Origin: Bacteroidales bacterium
Lineage (GTDB): Bacteria; Bacteroidota; Bacteroidia; Bacteroidales; UBA932
Direction of reading: 5' to 3'
DNA length: 64,000 nucleotides
Assembly: GCA_017550025.1 (NCBI GenBank)
Contig: JAFYLU010000084.1
Coordinates: 27,695-91,694 of the forward strand
The notes beneath the pieces were generated by a model. It saw only the letters and a list, made by a program, of their open reading frames with translations. It did no database searches and was not told the DNA's origin. Shown here in pieces: positions 30,133 through 38,125 of this stretch. The position numbers were made by a program, and so were the translations under genes. Numbering within the stretch: the stretch's first letter is position 1; each line of letters begins with the position of its first letter.

Positions 30133-30133
30133 C

Positions 30134-30778
30134 ATGGAGACTAAAGACAGATTCGCAAAGATAACAGACTGGTTTTCAAGGAATATGGAAATTGCGGAAA
30201 CAGAGTTGCACTACGACTCCCCCTTCCATCTCCTGATTGCAGTGATACTGTCCGCACAATGCACGGACAAGCGCGTCAACATGCATACGCCGCAGATATT
30301 CACACGGTTTCCCGACCCGGAGAGCCTGGCAGCGGCATCATTTGAGGAAGTATACGGGCTCATCAGCTCCATATCATTCCCGAACAACAAGGCAAGGCAT
30401 CTGATAGGAATGGCACAGAAGCTTGTGTCGGATTTCGGCAGCACGGTCCCTTCCGAAACAGAAGATCTCGAGAGCCTTCCCGGAGTAGGCAGGAAAACAG
30501 CCAATGTCATAGCTTCCGTGATTTACGACAAGCCCGTCATAGCAGTAGACACACATGTGTTCAGGGTATCGCGCAGGCTTGGCCTCTCCGATGGCACCAC
30601 CGTAGAGGCCGTAGAGAAAGATCTGACCGAAGGATTTGCAGAAGAATTGAGGGCGAAGGCACATCACTGGCTCATCCTCCACGGCAGATATGTATGCACT
30701 GCCCGAAAGCCAAGATGCCAGACATGCGGGCTGCAGGACTATTGCAGGGAATATGTTTCCGAAAACCTCAGCCTATGA
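30134..30778 (+). CDS. nth: Endonuclease III
   Basis: This 214-residue base-excision repair glycosylase and AP lyase acts on oxidised pyrimidines. The helix-hairpin-helix LPGVGRKTA carries the catalytic Lys121, and Asp139 lies in AVDTHVFRV. The 4Fe-4S ligands are C188-x6-C195-x2-C198-x5-C204. It is tightly packed between ftsE and the pseudouridine synthase gene, overlapping the latter by 4 bp. Confidence 0.96.
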   Translation: METKDRFAKITDWFSRNMEIAETELHYDSPFHLLIAVILSAQCTDKRVNMHTPQIFTRFPDPESLAAASFEEVYGLISSISFPNNKARHLIGMAQKLVSDFGSTVPSETEDLESLPGVGRKTANVIASVIYDKPVIAVDTHVFRVSRRLGLSDGTTVEAVEKDLTEGFAEELRAKAHHWLILHGRYVCTARKPRCQTCGLQDYCREYVSENLSL

Positions 30779-32388
30779 TGCACATTCTCCCGGTTGAAAA
30801 CGGAGCGGACCTGCCCGAAACCTTCACAGACCCTTTCCGATATGCACCCCACCCTCTTGTGAGGAAGGCAGCAGACGAGCTGATCGGCAGGATTGAATCC
30901 TCATCCGAACTGTCATCCGCTTTTTCCGAAGGAAAGATGGTCGGAGTACTTATTGTCTCCGACAAGGGAGGCAACATAGGCTATCTTGCTGCATTTTCGG
31001 GTAATGCAGGGGGGCGAAGCAATCTGGAAGGATTCGTACCTCCGATATACGACCTGCTTTCACCGGACGGATATTTCAAGAGAGAAGAAGCGAGAATCAC
31101 GCATCTGAACCATCAGATAGCCGTTCTTGAAGGCTCCGAAGGACTGGCCAGGGCCAAAGAAGAATTAGAGGCATGCCTGCTGGCGCGAGATGAGGAAACA
31201 GGGCTTATGAAAGCCTGTATGGCTGTTTCGAAACGGGAGAGGGACTATCAGAGAAGCCAGACCGACAACCCGTCCGAACTTTCTGCCCTGATACGGGAAA
31301 GCCAGCATGAAAAGGCGGAATTCAGAAGGTTAAGGCTCGGATGGGAAGAAAGAATATCCCTGGTCAGGGAAGAACTCAAGAGCATGGAGGAAGAGATACG
31401 GTGGCTTAAGGAGAAAAGGGCCGCCATGTCGGACGAACTCCAGAAATGGATATTCAGCAGATATATCGTCCACAATGCCTGCGGAGAAGAGAAATCCATC
31501 GGAGATATATTTGCAGATGCGGGGCTTGTTCCTCCGGGAGGTACCGGGGAATGCGCTGCTCCCAAACTGCTTGAACATGCATACAGGAACGGATTCAGGC
31601 CTTTGGCAATGGGAGAGTTCTGGTATGGCACCTCCCCATCTGCAGCTGTACGTACTCACGGGCATTTCTACCCTTCGTGCACAAGCAAGTGCGGTCCCCT
31701 TCTTGGCTTCATGATGAAAGGTCTTGCCTTTGAAAAGGCCACACAATGCCACGAAATCCCTGAAGTCATTTTTGAAGACGAACTCATAACAGCAGTCTCA
31801 AAACCCTCCGGAATGCCTTCGGTCCCAGGTCTTGACGGCAGGAAATCAGCATTTGAAATCATCATGGAAAGTCATGGAGAGCTTCACTCCGTACACAGAC
31901 TGGACATGGATACCTCCGGCATCATCCTGTTTGCAAAGACAGCTGAAGCCGCAGCAGACCTTCAGCGTCAGTTTGAAGAGCACAGCATCAGAAAGACGTA
32001 TATGGCAAGGTTATCTCATGCCACTGAAGGAAAGCCTCTCAAGACCGGCGACAAAGGCCGGATCAGTCTCCCGTTGAGTCCGGATTACGACGAAAGGCCA
32101 AGGCAGAAAGTGGACCAGGCCCAGGGAAAGCCATCCGACACGATTTACGAGGTTGTTTCCGAAAACAGAGACGGAAGCATTGACGTAATTTTCCATCCTC
32201 TTACCGGCCGCACCCATCAGCTCCGCGTTCACTCCTCCCACATCCTCGGGCTTGGCCATCCGATAGTCGGAGACCTTCTGTACGGAGGCTCTCCTGCCTC
32301 GCGCCTGCACCTGCATGCTGCAGAAATCACTTTCCGCAATCCAGCCACAGGCACGCTCCTTTCGCTTACCGCTCCCTGCACATTCTGA
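30775..32388 (+). CDS. RluA-family pseudouridine synthase with long N-terminal extension
   Basis: This 537-residue protein has the RluA catalytic domain in its C-terminal 200 residues. The active-site Asp lies in VHRLDMDTSG near residue 374, and the RTHQLRVH motif is present. The first 330 or so residues are an extension. It contains a likely coiled coil (about 105-225, rich in E, K, R and L), then a Cys/His-bearing segment (YPSCTSKCGPLLGF) near residue 305. The start was set at 30775, overlapping nth by ATGA, since the earlier in-frame ATG at 30694 lies within nth. RNA target (23S rRNA or tRNA) is not deducible. Confidence 0.85.
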   Translation: MMHILPVENGADLPETFTDPFRYAPHPLVRKAADELIGRIESSSELSSAFSEGKMVGVLIVSDKGGNIGYLAAFSGNAGGRSNLEGFVPPIYDLLSPDGYFKREEARITHLNHQIAVLEGSEGLARAKEELEACLLARDEETGLMKACMAVSKRERDYQRSQTDNPSELSALIRESQHEKAEFRRLRLGWEERISLVREELKSMEEEIRWLKEKRAAMSDELQKWIFSRYIVHNACGEEKSIGDIFADAGLVPPGGTGECAAPKLLEHAYRNGFRPLAMGEFWYGTSPSAAVRTHGHFYPSCTSKCGPLLGFMMKGLAFEKATQCHEIPEVIFEDELITAVSKPSGMPSVPGLDGRKSAFEIIMESHGELHSVHRLDMDTSGIILFAKTAEAAADLQRQFEEHSIRKTYMARLSHATEGKPLKTGDKGRISLPLSPDYDERPRQKVDQAQGKPSDTIYEVVSENRDGSIDVIFHPLTGRTHQLRVHSSHILGLGHPIVGDLLYGGSPASRLHLHAAEITFRNPATGTLLSLTAPCTF

Positions 32389-32434
32389 CAGGCCGGCAAA
32401 CAAAACCACGCCCGGACCAAGACGGCAAAAAGGT

Positions 32435-32469
32435 AAAAAAAATCGGCCCACAGTATCCTGTGAGCCGAT
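32435..32469 (-). terminator. Terminator of rpmE2
   Basis: On the minus strand ATCGGCTCACAG pairs with CTGTGGGCCGAT (one mismatch) and is followed by eight T, 22 bp after the L31 stop. It also faces the end of the pseudouridine synthase gene. Confidence 0.85.
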
Positions 32470-32490
32470 GTCCCATATGTCTTGGAAGAA

Positions 32491-32739
32491 TTACTTCTTC
32501 TTTGCGTATCTCTGATAGAATTTGTCAACGCGACCTGCAGTGTCGACGAGCTTCATCTTACCAGTGTAGAATGGGTGAGATGTGTTAGAGATTTCAAGTT
32601 TTACAACTGGGTACTCAACGCCCTCGATCTCGATGGTCTCCTTTGTGTTCGCGCATGAGCGTGTGATGAACACAATGTCATTTGACATATCCTTGAAAGC
32701 TACAAGACGGTAGGTTTCGGGATGTATACCTTTCTTCAT
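32491..32739 (-). CDS. rpmE2: 50S ribosomal protein L31 type B
   Basis: This 82-residue L31 begins MKKGIHPETYRLVAFKDMS. It lacks the CxxC zinc ligands of the zinc-binding L31 paralog and carries the longer B-type insertion (SNTSHPFYTG). It is the zinc-independent form normally used by Bacteroidetes. It has its own promoter and terminator and forms a single-gene unit. Confidence 0.95.
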   Translation of the reverse strand: MKKGIHPETYRLVAFKDMSNDIVFITRSCANTKETIEIEGVEYPVVKLEISNTSHPFYTGKMKLVDTAGRVDKFYQRYAKKK

Positions 32740-32775
32740 AATGCTATATAAATTTAGTTAACTAATTTTGCGGCG

Positions 32776-32806
32776 CAAATATAGGATTAATTTTCCAATC
32801 AGACAA
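32776..32806 (-). promoter_or_regulatory. Promoter of rpmE2
   Basis: The minus strand has TATATTTG (32776-32783) with a TTG at 32804-32806, 20 bp upstream. Transcription would begin near 32769. Confidence 0.6.
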
Positions 32807-32821
32807 CATCTTTTCAAAAAA

Positions 32822-33889
32822 TTATTTGATTCTATAAGGCTGGTCATCATAGAGCATGAATTTCTTCGCCTTCCTGATCCATTTCTGTTCCTCGACCTTG
32901 ATATGTTCGCGCGCATCTTCCCATGAAACCTCTCCATTCACATAGCCCAGGAGCACGGGATCGGAAAGTTTTGCCTCAAACCCGTCTTCAAGTCTGAATT
33001 CCTCATAATTATCCTTGAAGAAACGTATCAGCTGAAGGGTGTGCATCAGGGAATGGTACTCTACTCCAGGCTCTCTCATAAGCTGATAACCAAAGCATTT
33101 CTGCCCCTGATACCTGCCGCATGAAGGTGTGAACGAGCAAGGACGAAGCATGATGCCCTCCGCCACAGGCAGGACATCTCTGGAAGCCGTCTTCACATAA
33201 GGAGCACCGAAATACTCGTAAGGGCGGGCCGTACCGATTCCCGGAGTTATGTTGGTATTGTTCCAGAGTCCGCCTCCGCTGTAGACATCACAGGTGAAAA
33301 ATCCTGGGACATCCGAAGCCGGGGCAATGGTCCATGGCATCAGCTGGTGATTCGAATCTGTTGCAAGAGCCGAAACGACATGAAGGGCAAACTTGCCGCC
33401 GATCTCATGATAATAGAGGTTTGCAAGCTCTCCGAGCGTAAGTCCGTGCCTGTGCGCCACCTTTGGAACAAAAGCCTCCTGTTCGGCTGACGGCATGGTA
33501 CCTTCCACGATTCTGCCTGCAGGATTGTTATGATCCACTATATATAAGGAAGGAGCATCATCCTTCATCGCCTTCAAGGCATCCATAAGCTTGAAGACAT
33601 CTTTGGTATAGTTGAAGTATCTGGCGCCGACATCCTGTATCTCGACCACAACGGCATTCAGGCCATTGAGGTCATCGGCTGAAAACTTAATATGGTTGGT
33701 TAGCGGAGTCAGCTCTGTATCACGCGGATTGAATATCACCGCAAGGTTACCTCTCTCACGGAATATGTCATACATATAACGGCCTCGCTCGGTATCCCAG
33801 CAGTTCTGGGTGCAGAAGCAACCTACACGACCTTCATGCAGGGCCTTGTCAAGCTGGTCTTCCAATGATGTGGTTCTGAATGAAAACAT
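32822..33889 (-). CDS. DUF1343 / NamZ-like exo-muramidase
   Basis: This 355-residue DUF1343 protein belongs to the family now including NamZ, an exo-beta-N-acetylmuramidase of peptidoglycan recycling. Conserved features are VVEIQDVGARYFNYT near residue 81, a Y-I-V-D-H-N-N-P-A-G segment, and the GIGTARPYEYFGAP segment near residue 218. Unlike many homologs it has no export signal, so it would act in the cytoplasm if the start is right. It lies 20 bp after glmM and is probably cotranscribed with it. The exact activity is not proven by sequence. Confidence 0.8.
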   Translation of the reverse strand: MFSFRTTSLEDQLDKALHEGRVGCFCTQNCWDTERGRYMYDIFRERGNLAVIFNPRDTELTPLTNHIKFSADDLNGLNAVVVEIQDVGARYFNYTKDVFKLMDALKAMKDDAPSLYIVDHNNPAGRIVEGTMPSAEQEAFVPKVAHRHGLTLGELANLYYHEIGGKFALHVVSALATDSNHQLMPWTIAPASDVPGFFTCDVYSGGGLWNNTNITPGIGTARPYEYFGAPYVKTASRDVLPVAEGIMLRPCSFTPSCGRYQGQKCFGYQLMREPGVEYHSLMHTLQLIRFFKDNYEEFRLEDGFEAKLSDPVLLGYVNGEVSWEDAREHIKVEEQKWIRKAKKFMLYDDQPYRIK

Positions 33890-33909
33890 AGAGATCTTTA
33901 TGGTATTGT

Positions 33910-35361
33910 CTATGAAAGAATAGAGTCAGCAATGGCGATCACCTGCTGTGCAAGTGCGTCTGCAGCCTCTTTTGAAGCCGCTTCTGCATATATACGTATG
34001 ATCGGCTCGGTATTGGACCTGCGCAGATGAATCCATTCCTTTCTCGATTCGAATGAAATCTTAACTCCGTCGATGAGGTTTATATCTTCAGACGCATAGA
34101 CTTCCTTGACCTTGTCAAGAATCCTGTCGATCAATGCGCTGTCCGAAAGCTCGATCTTGTTCTTTGCTATCACATATCGCGGATATGTTGAAAGAAGTTC
34201 CGAAACCTTCATCTTCCTGTATGCAAGGTTTGTAAGGAAAAGCGCCACACCCACCATCGCGTCACGTCCGTAATGCAGGGCCGGATATATCACGCCTCCG
34301 TTTCCTTCTCCGCCGATCAGTGCGCCGCATTCCTTCATTCTCGTGGTGACATTCACCTCACCGACCGCAGCCGCAGAATACGAACCGCCATATTGCTCCG
34401 TCACATCACGAAGTGCTCTTGAAGATGAAAGATTCGAAGAAGAAGTCAACGAATATGGGGCAGCCGCCTCTTCTGCAGTAATACCCTTCTCCCGAGCCTG
34501 ACAGCAGACTCTTGAAAAAAGATAATCAGCCACGCTGACAAGAGTATATTCCTCTCCGAAAGGCTGTCCGTCTTCACATATCAAGGCCAGACGATCCACA
34601 TCCGGATCAACGGAAATTCCGAGGTCAGCGCCATTATCCACAACAGCCTCGCAAAGTTCCGTAAGGTTAGACGGCAGAGGTTCCGGATTATGGGCAAACT
34701 CGCCTGTAGGCTCGCAATTGACACATACGCATTCGACTCCGAGTCTCTCGAGAAGTCGCGGCATTATGATTCCTCCTACCGAATTGACTGCATCAAGAGC
34801 GACCTTGAATCCTGCAGCTCGCACGGCCTCGGCATCAACTGCAGGCAGAGCCAGCACGGCGTCAAGATGTGCATCGGTAAAATCCTTGTCCTCCATATAT
34901 CCCAGGGAGTCCACATCTGCAAAACAGAAATCCTCCTGCGCAGCGCATTCGAGGATAGCCTTTCCTTCTTCCGCATTGAGGAATTCCCCCTTCTCGTTAA
35001 GAAGCTTCAGGGCATTCCACTGCTTCGGATTATGAGATGCAGTCAGGATGATACCGCCGTCAGCCTCCTCGAAGACGACAGCCATCTCTGTTGTCGGAGT
35101 GGAAGCAAAGCCGGCCTTTACCACATCCACACCACACGAAACGAGGGTTCCGCAGACAAGCTGCTCAACCATATCTCCGGAAAGCCTTGCATCCTTTCCT
35201 ACAACGACCTTATATCTTTCGCCTGAAGGTTTAGGAAGGCGTTCCTTCATCTTCACGCTATATGCATATGTAAACTTCACGATATCTATCGGGGTCAGGG
35301 CCTCGCCGGGAGCACCTCCGATGGTACCGCGGATTCCTGATATGGATTTTATCAATGTCAT
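33910..35361 (-). CDS. glmM: Phosphoglucosamine mutase-type phosphohexomutase
   Basis: This 483-residue alpha-D-phosphohexomutase has the phosphoserine in LTASHNPKQWNALK (Ser109), the metal loop DPDVDRLAL, and the phosphate-binding RRSNTEPIIRIY near the C-terminus. GlmM converts glucosamine-6-phosphate to glucosamine-1-phosphate for UDP-GlcNAc synthesis. The sugar specificity (GlcN versus Man or Glc) is not certain from motifs alone. It precedes the NamZ-like gene, which fits amino-sugar metabolism. Confidence 0.85.
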   Translation of the reverse strand: MTLIKSISGIRGTIGGAPGEALTPIDIVKFTYAYSVKMKERLPKPSGERYKVVVGKDARLSGDMVEQLVCGTLVSCGVDVVKAGFASTPTTEMAVVFEEADGGIILTASHNPKQWNALKLLNEKGEFLNAEEGKAILECAAQEDFCFADVDSLGYMEDKDFTDAHLDAVLALPAVDAEAVRAAGFKVALDAVNSVGGIIMPRLLERLGVECVCVNCEPTGEFAHNPEPLPSNLTELCEAVVDNGADLGISVDPDVDRLALICEDGQPFGEEYTLVSVADYLFSRVCCQAREKGITAEEAAAPYSLTSSSNLSSSRALRDVTEQYGGSYSAAAVGEVNVTTRMKECGALIGGEGNGGVIYPALHYGRDAMVGVALFLTNLAYRKMKVSELLSTYPRYVIAKNKIELSDSALIDRILDKVKEVYASEDINLIDGVKISFESRKEWIHLRRSNTEPIIRIYAEAASKEAADALAQQVIAIADSILS

Positions 35362-35427
35362 AACTCTGTCCTTTTTTAGAAAGTCCGCAAAATTAAAATT
35401 TTATGGCAGCAATTACAAATTAAATAT

Positions 35428-35435
35428 TACTTTTG
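35428..35435 (+). promoter_or_regulatory. -7 promoter box for the DUF486 gene
   Basis: TACTTTTG matches TAnnTTTG and is 14 bp before the ATG at 35450. Confidence 0.5.
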
Positions 35436-35449
35436 CAGCCGCAAAGAAA

Positions 35450-35824
35450 ATGACAATGAAAGCAATCTGGACTATACTTCTGCTCATCGCATCGAATGTG
35501 TTCATGACATTCGCATGGTACGGACACCTGAAACTTCAGGAAATGAAGATATCTTCAAACTGGCCGCTTATCGCCATCATCCTTTTCTCATGGGGAGTCG
35601 CATTCTTCGAATACTGTGCCCAGGTTCCGGCGAACAGGATCGGATTTACAGAAAACGGAGGTCCGTTCAACCTCATGCAGCTGAAAATAATCCAGGAAGT
35701 GATATCCCTTACAGTCTTCACTATCCTCGCGACTGTGATGTTCAAGGGCCAGCCATTGCAATGGAACCATTTTGCAGCTTTCCTATGCCTCATTTTGGCC
35801 GTATTTTTCGTATTTTTGAAATAA
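35450..35824 (+). CDS. DUF486 (DMT superfamily) small membrane protein
   Basis: This 124-residue protein has four predicted membrane helices and matches DUF486, a small branch of the drug/metabolite transporter superfamily. Typical segments are FMTFAWYGHLK and EYCAQVPANRIG, with a final hydrophobic helix. The open frame extends far upstream through antisense glmM sequence, but the ATG at 35450 just after a -7 box (or ATG at 35456) is the real start. Substrate is unknown. Confidence 0.85.
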   Translation: MTMKAIWTILLLIASNVFMTFAWYGHLKLQEMKISSNWPLIAIILFSWGVAFFEYCAQVPANRIGFTENGGPFNLMQLKIIQEVISLTVFTILATVMFKGQPLQWNHFAAFLCLILAVFFVFLK

Positions 35825-35857
35825 AACTGCACTTTTTCGCAAAAAGTCGAGAAAAAA

Positions 35858-35888
35858 TTTGGAAGTATAAAAAATATGCGTACCTTTG
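35858..35888 (+). promoter_or_regulatory. Promoter of tRNA-Glu
   Basis: TTTG (35858-35861), a 19-bp spacer and TACCTTTG (35881-35888) match the Bacteroidetes promoter well. Transcription would begin near 35895, 13 nt before the tRNA. Confidence 0.75.
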
Positions 35889-35907
35889 CAATCGCAAAAC
35901 GAAAAAC

Positions 35908-35982
35908 GGTCGGTTCGTATAACGGTTAGTACTCAAGATTCTCAATCTTGCAATAGGGGTTCGATTCCCCTACCGACTACCA
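35908..35982 (+). tRNA. tRNA-Glu (anticodon CTC)
   Basis: A 75-nt cloverleaf with acceptor stem GGTCGGT/ACCGACT, anticodon stem CAAGA/TCTTG around loop TTCTCAA (anticodon CTC, reads GAG), T-loop TTCGATT and an encoded CCA. The first acceptor pair is G-U. It is a single tRNA with its own promoter and terminator. Confidence 0.96.
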
Positions 35983-35986
35983 AAAG

Positions 35987-36009
35987 AGGTCAGCTTCGGC
36001 TGGCCTTTA
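35987..36009 (+). terminator. Terminator after tRNA-Glu
   Basis: AGGTCAGC pairs with GCTGGCCT (one G-U) around a 3-nt loop, followed by TTATT, 5 nt after the tRNA. Confidence 0.75.
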
Positions 36010-36039
36010 TTCATTTACGGCATCCATGAAAACAAATCC

Positions 36040-37194
36040 ATGTTCAGAAAGATCGTCATAGCTTCAGACTCCTTCAAAGGATCGTTGAGTTCCGCCCAGG
36101 TCGCTGATGCTGCAGCCCTCGGCATCATGGAGTCGATTCCCGGATGCATAGTGGACAAGATATGCATAGCAGATGGCGGAGAAGGCACTGCAGCTGTCCT
36201 GACAGAAGCCCTGAACGGGCAGTCTCGTCAGATCGAAGTGCACGATCCTCTCGGAAGACCTGTCAAGGCCGTCTATGGAATAATCAATGATAGCAGAAAT
36301 CCCGTTACTGCCGTGATGGACATGGCACAGGCAAGCGGACTGACGCATCTGGACCCGTCAGAAAGAAATCCCATGCTCACTTCCACCTACGGAACAGGCG
36401 AAATGATAGCAGATGCATTGAAAAGAGGATGCAGAAGATTCCTCATGGGAATCGGAGGCAGTGCCACCAACGACGGAGGTACCGGCATGCTCGAGGCCCT
36501 CGGCTACAGATTTCTTGACACCGAAGGAAATATGATCAGGAATTGCTGCGGCGGAATCCTCGGAAAGATCGCAGACATTGACGACAGATACGCTCTTCCG
36601 GAACTGAAAGATGCCGAATTCATCATAGCCTGCGATGTGGACAGCGTATTCTATGGTCCGGAAGGGGCGGCACGCATATTTGCCCCGCAGAAAGGTGCGG
36701 ATCAGCACATGGTAGGAATGCTCGAAGAGGGAATGAAATCATTTGCAGGAGTCGTAAAGGAAAAATACGGCACAGACCTGTCATCTTTCAAAGGTTCCGG
36801 AGCTGCAGGAGGGCTTGGAGGGGCATTCCTTGCATTCTTGAATGCCTCACTCAAGAAGGGTATCGACATGGTCCTTGACAACGTAAGATTCGACCAGAGG
36901 ATCCTTGGCGCAGACATGGTAATCACTGGTGAAGGCAGGATAGACAGCCAGACTTCAAAAGGAAAGGCCGTCTCCGGAGTGCTGGCAAGAGCTTCCCGCG
37001 CAGGAATCCCCGTAGTCGCCATATGCGGAATCTGCGACCTTCAGGACAAGAGCATCGATGGATTCAAGGCAATACTCCCCATATCGCCACGTCCTTCTGA
37101 CGATATCGGATTGTCCGCAGCAATGGACAGTTCAACAGCCTTTGAAAATGTCAGAAAGACTGTATCCACAATGCTGTTTACAAGGGATTTTTAG
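36040..37194 (+). CDS. Glycerate kinase (type I, GarK/GlxK family)
   Basis: This 384-residue enzyme phosphorylates D-glycerate, producing 2- or 3-phosphoglycerate. Family features are IASDSFKGSLSS at the N-terminus, ADGGEGTAAVL, the GIGGSATNDGG loop near residue 140, and GEGRIDSQTSKGK. It belongs to the type I family, most members of which form 2-phosphoglycerate. The next gene (yicC) starts 34 bp later under its own -7 box, so this may be a single-gene unit. Confidence 0.93.
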   Translation: MFRKIVIASDSFKGSLSSAQVADAAALGIMESIPGCIVDKICIADGGEGTAAVLTEALNGQSRQIEVHDPLGRPVKAVYGIINDSRNPVTAVMDMAQASGLTHLDPSERNPMLTSTYGTGEMIADALKRGCRRFLMGIGGSATNDGGTGMLEALGYRFLDTEGNMIRNCCGGILGKIADIDDRYALPELKDAEFIIACDVDSVFYGPEGAARIFAPQKGADQHMVGMLEEGMKSFAGVVKEKYGTDLSSFKGSGAAGGLGGAFLAFLNASLKKGIDMVLDNVRFDQRILGADMVITGEGRIDSQTSKGKAVSGVLARASRAGIPVVAICGICDLQDKSIDGFKAILPISPRPSDDIGLSAAMDSSTAFENVRKTVSTMLFTRDF

Positions 37195-37202
37195 TATTTT
37201 TG
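37195..37202 (+). promoter_or_regulatory. -7 promoter box for yicC
   Basis: TATTTTTG starts right after the glycerate kinase stop codon and is 26 bp before the yicC ATG. No matching -33 element was found. Confidence 0.45.
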
Positions 37203-37228
37203 CAAACGTTAATCAGAAATCAGACAAT

Positions 37229-38116
37229 ATGATCAAGTCAATGACAGGCTACGGCAAGGCCGAAGCCATACTCGCGACGGGCAAGATTACCGTAGAAGTC
37301 AGATCGCTCAACGGCAAGACAGCGGACATCAGCATCAAGACATCGATGCTGCCGAAAGACAAGGAAATCACCGTACGACATAAGATAGCAAACGAACTCA
37401 CCAGAGGAAACATCGATTTCTTCGTGACTTTCGAGCCTAATGCAGCCGACAGCGCCAAAAAGATCAACATGGACCTGGCGATGGAATATTATCAGCAGAT
37501 AGACCAGCTTGCAGGAAAGATCGGGGCACAGAACCTCCAGCTTCAGAATCCTAACGACCTTCTCGCCATGATCCTCCGTATGCCTGAAGTCATGGACGCG
37601 AAGAAGCAGGATGTCATCACAGACGAAAACTGGCCTGTTGTAGAGGCATGCATCGACGAAGCACTGAAGAACATAAACGAATTCCGTTCACAGGAAGGAG
37701 TGATATTATATAACGACGTAACCGAGAAAGTCAACAATATCCTCGAGTTCTCAAGGCAGGTCGAGCAGTTCGAAAACGAACGCATCGAAACGATCAGAGA
37801 AAAAATTTTGAACCGTTTTGCGGAACTTAAGGCAGAGCCGGACCAGAGCCGCCTCGAACAGGAGATGATCTTCTACATCGAGAAGCTCGACATAAACGAA
37901 GAAAAGGTCCGTCTGCGCCAGCATTGCAACTATTTCCTCGACACTATCGCAAATGAAGTGAATCCTGGCAAGAAGCTCGGCTTCATCGCCCAGGAGATGG
38001 GACGCGAGATCAATACGACCGGTTCAAAGGCAAACCACACTGAAATCCAGAAGATTGTCGTAAAAATGAAGGACGAGCTGGAGAAGATCAAGGAGCAGAG
38101 CCTTAACATATTATAA
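37229..38116 (+). CDS. yicC: YicC-family endoribonuclease
   Basis: This 295-residue protein starts MIKSMTGYGKAEA, the invariant YicC opening. The frame upstream of 37229 lies in the glycerate kinase gene and is rejected. The C-terminal DUF1732 part has the conserved DINEEKVRLRQH and FIAQEMGREINTTGSKA segments. YicC and its relatives are endoribonucleases implicated in RNA turnover. It is followed by the SUMF1-sialidase gene after 9 bp. Confidence 0.93.
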   Translation: MIKSMTGYGKAEAILATGKITVEVRSLNGKTADISIKTSMLPKDKEITVRHKIANELTRGNIDFFVTFEPNAADSAKKINMDLAMEYYQQIDQLAGKIGAQNLQLQNPNDLLAMILRMPEVMDAKKQDVITDENWPVVEACIDEALKNINEFRSQEGVILYNDVTEKVNNILEFSRQVEQFENERIETIREKILNRFAELKAEPDQSRLEQEMIFYIEKLDINEEKVRLRQHCNYFLDTIANEVNPGKKLGFIAQEMGREINTTGSKANHTEIQKIVVKMKDELEKIKEQSLNIL

Positions 38117-38125
38117 TTCAACCAT

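Noticed and set aside
35048-35449. Long N-terminal extension of the DUF486 protein
   Set aside because: It lies antisense to glmM. A -7 box and ATG at 35450 give the normal family length.
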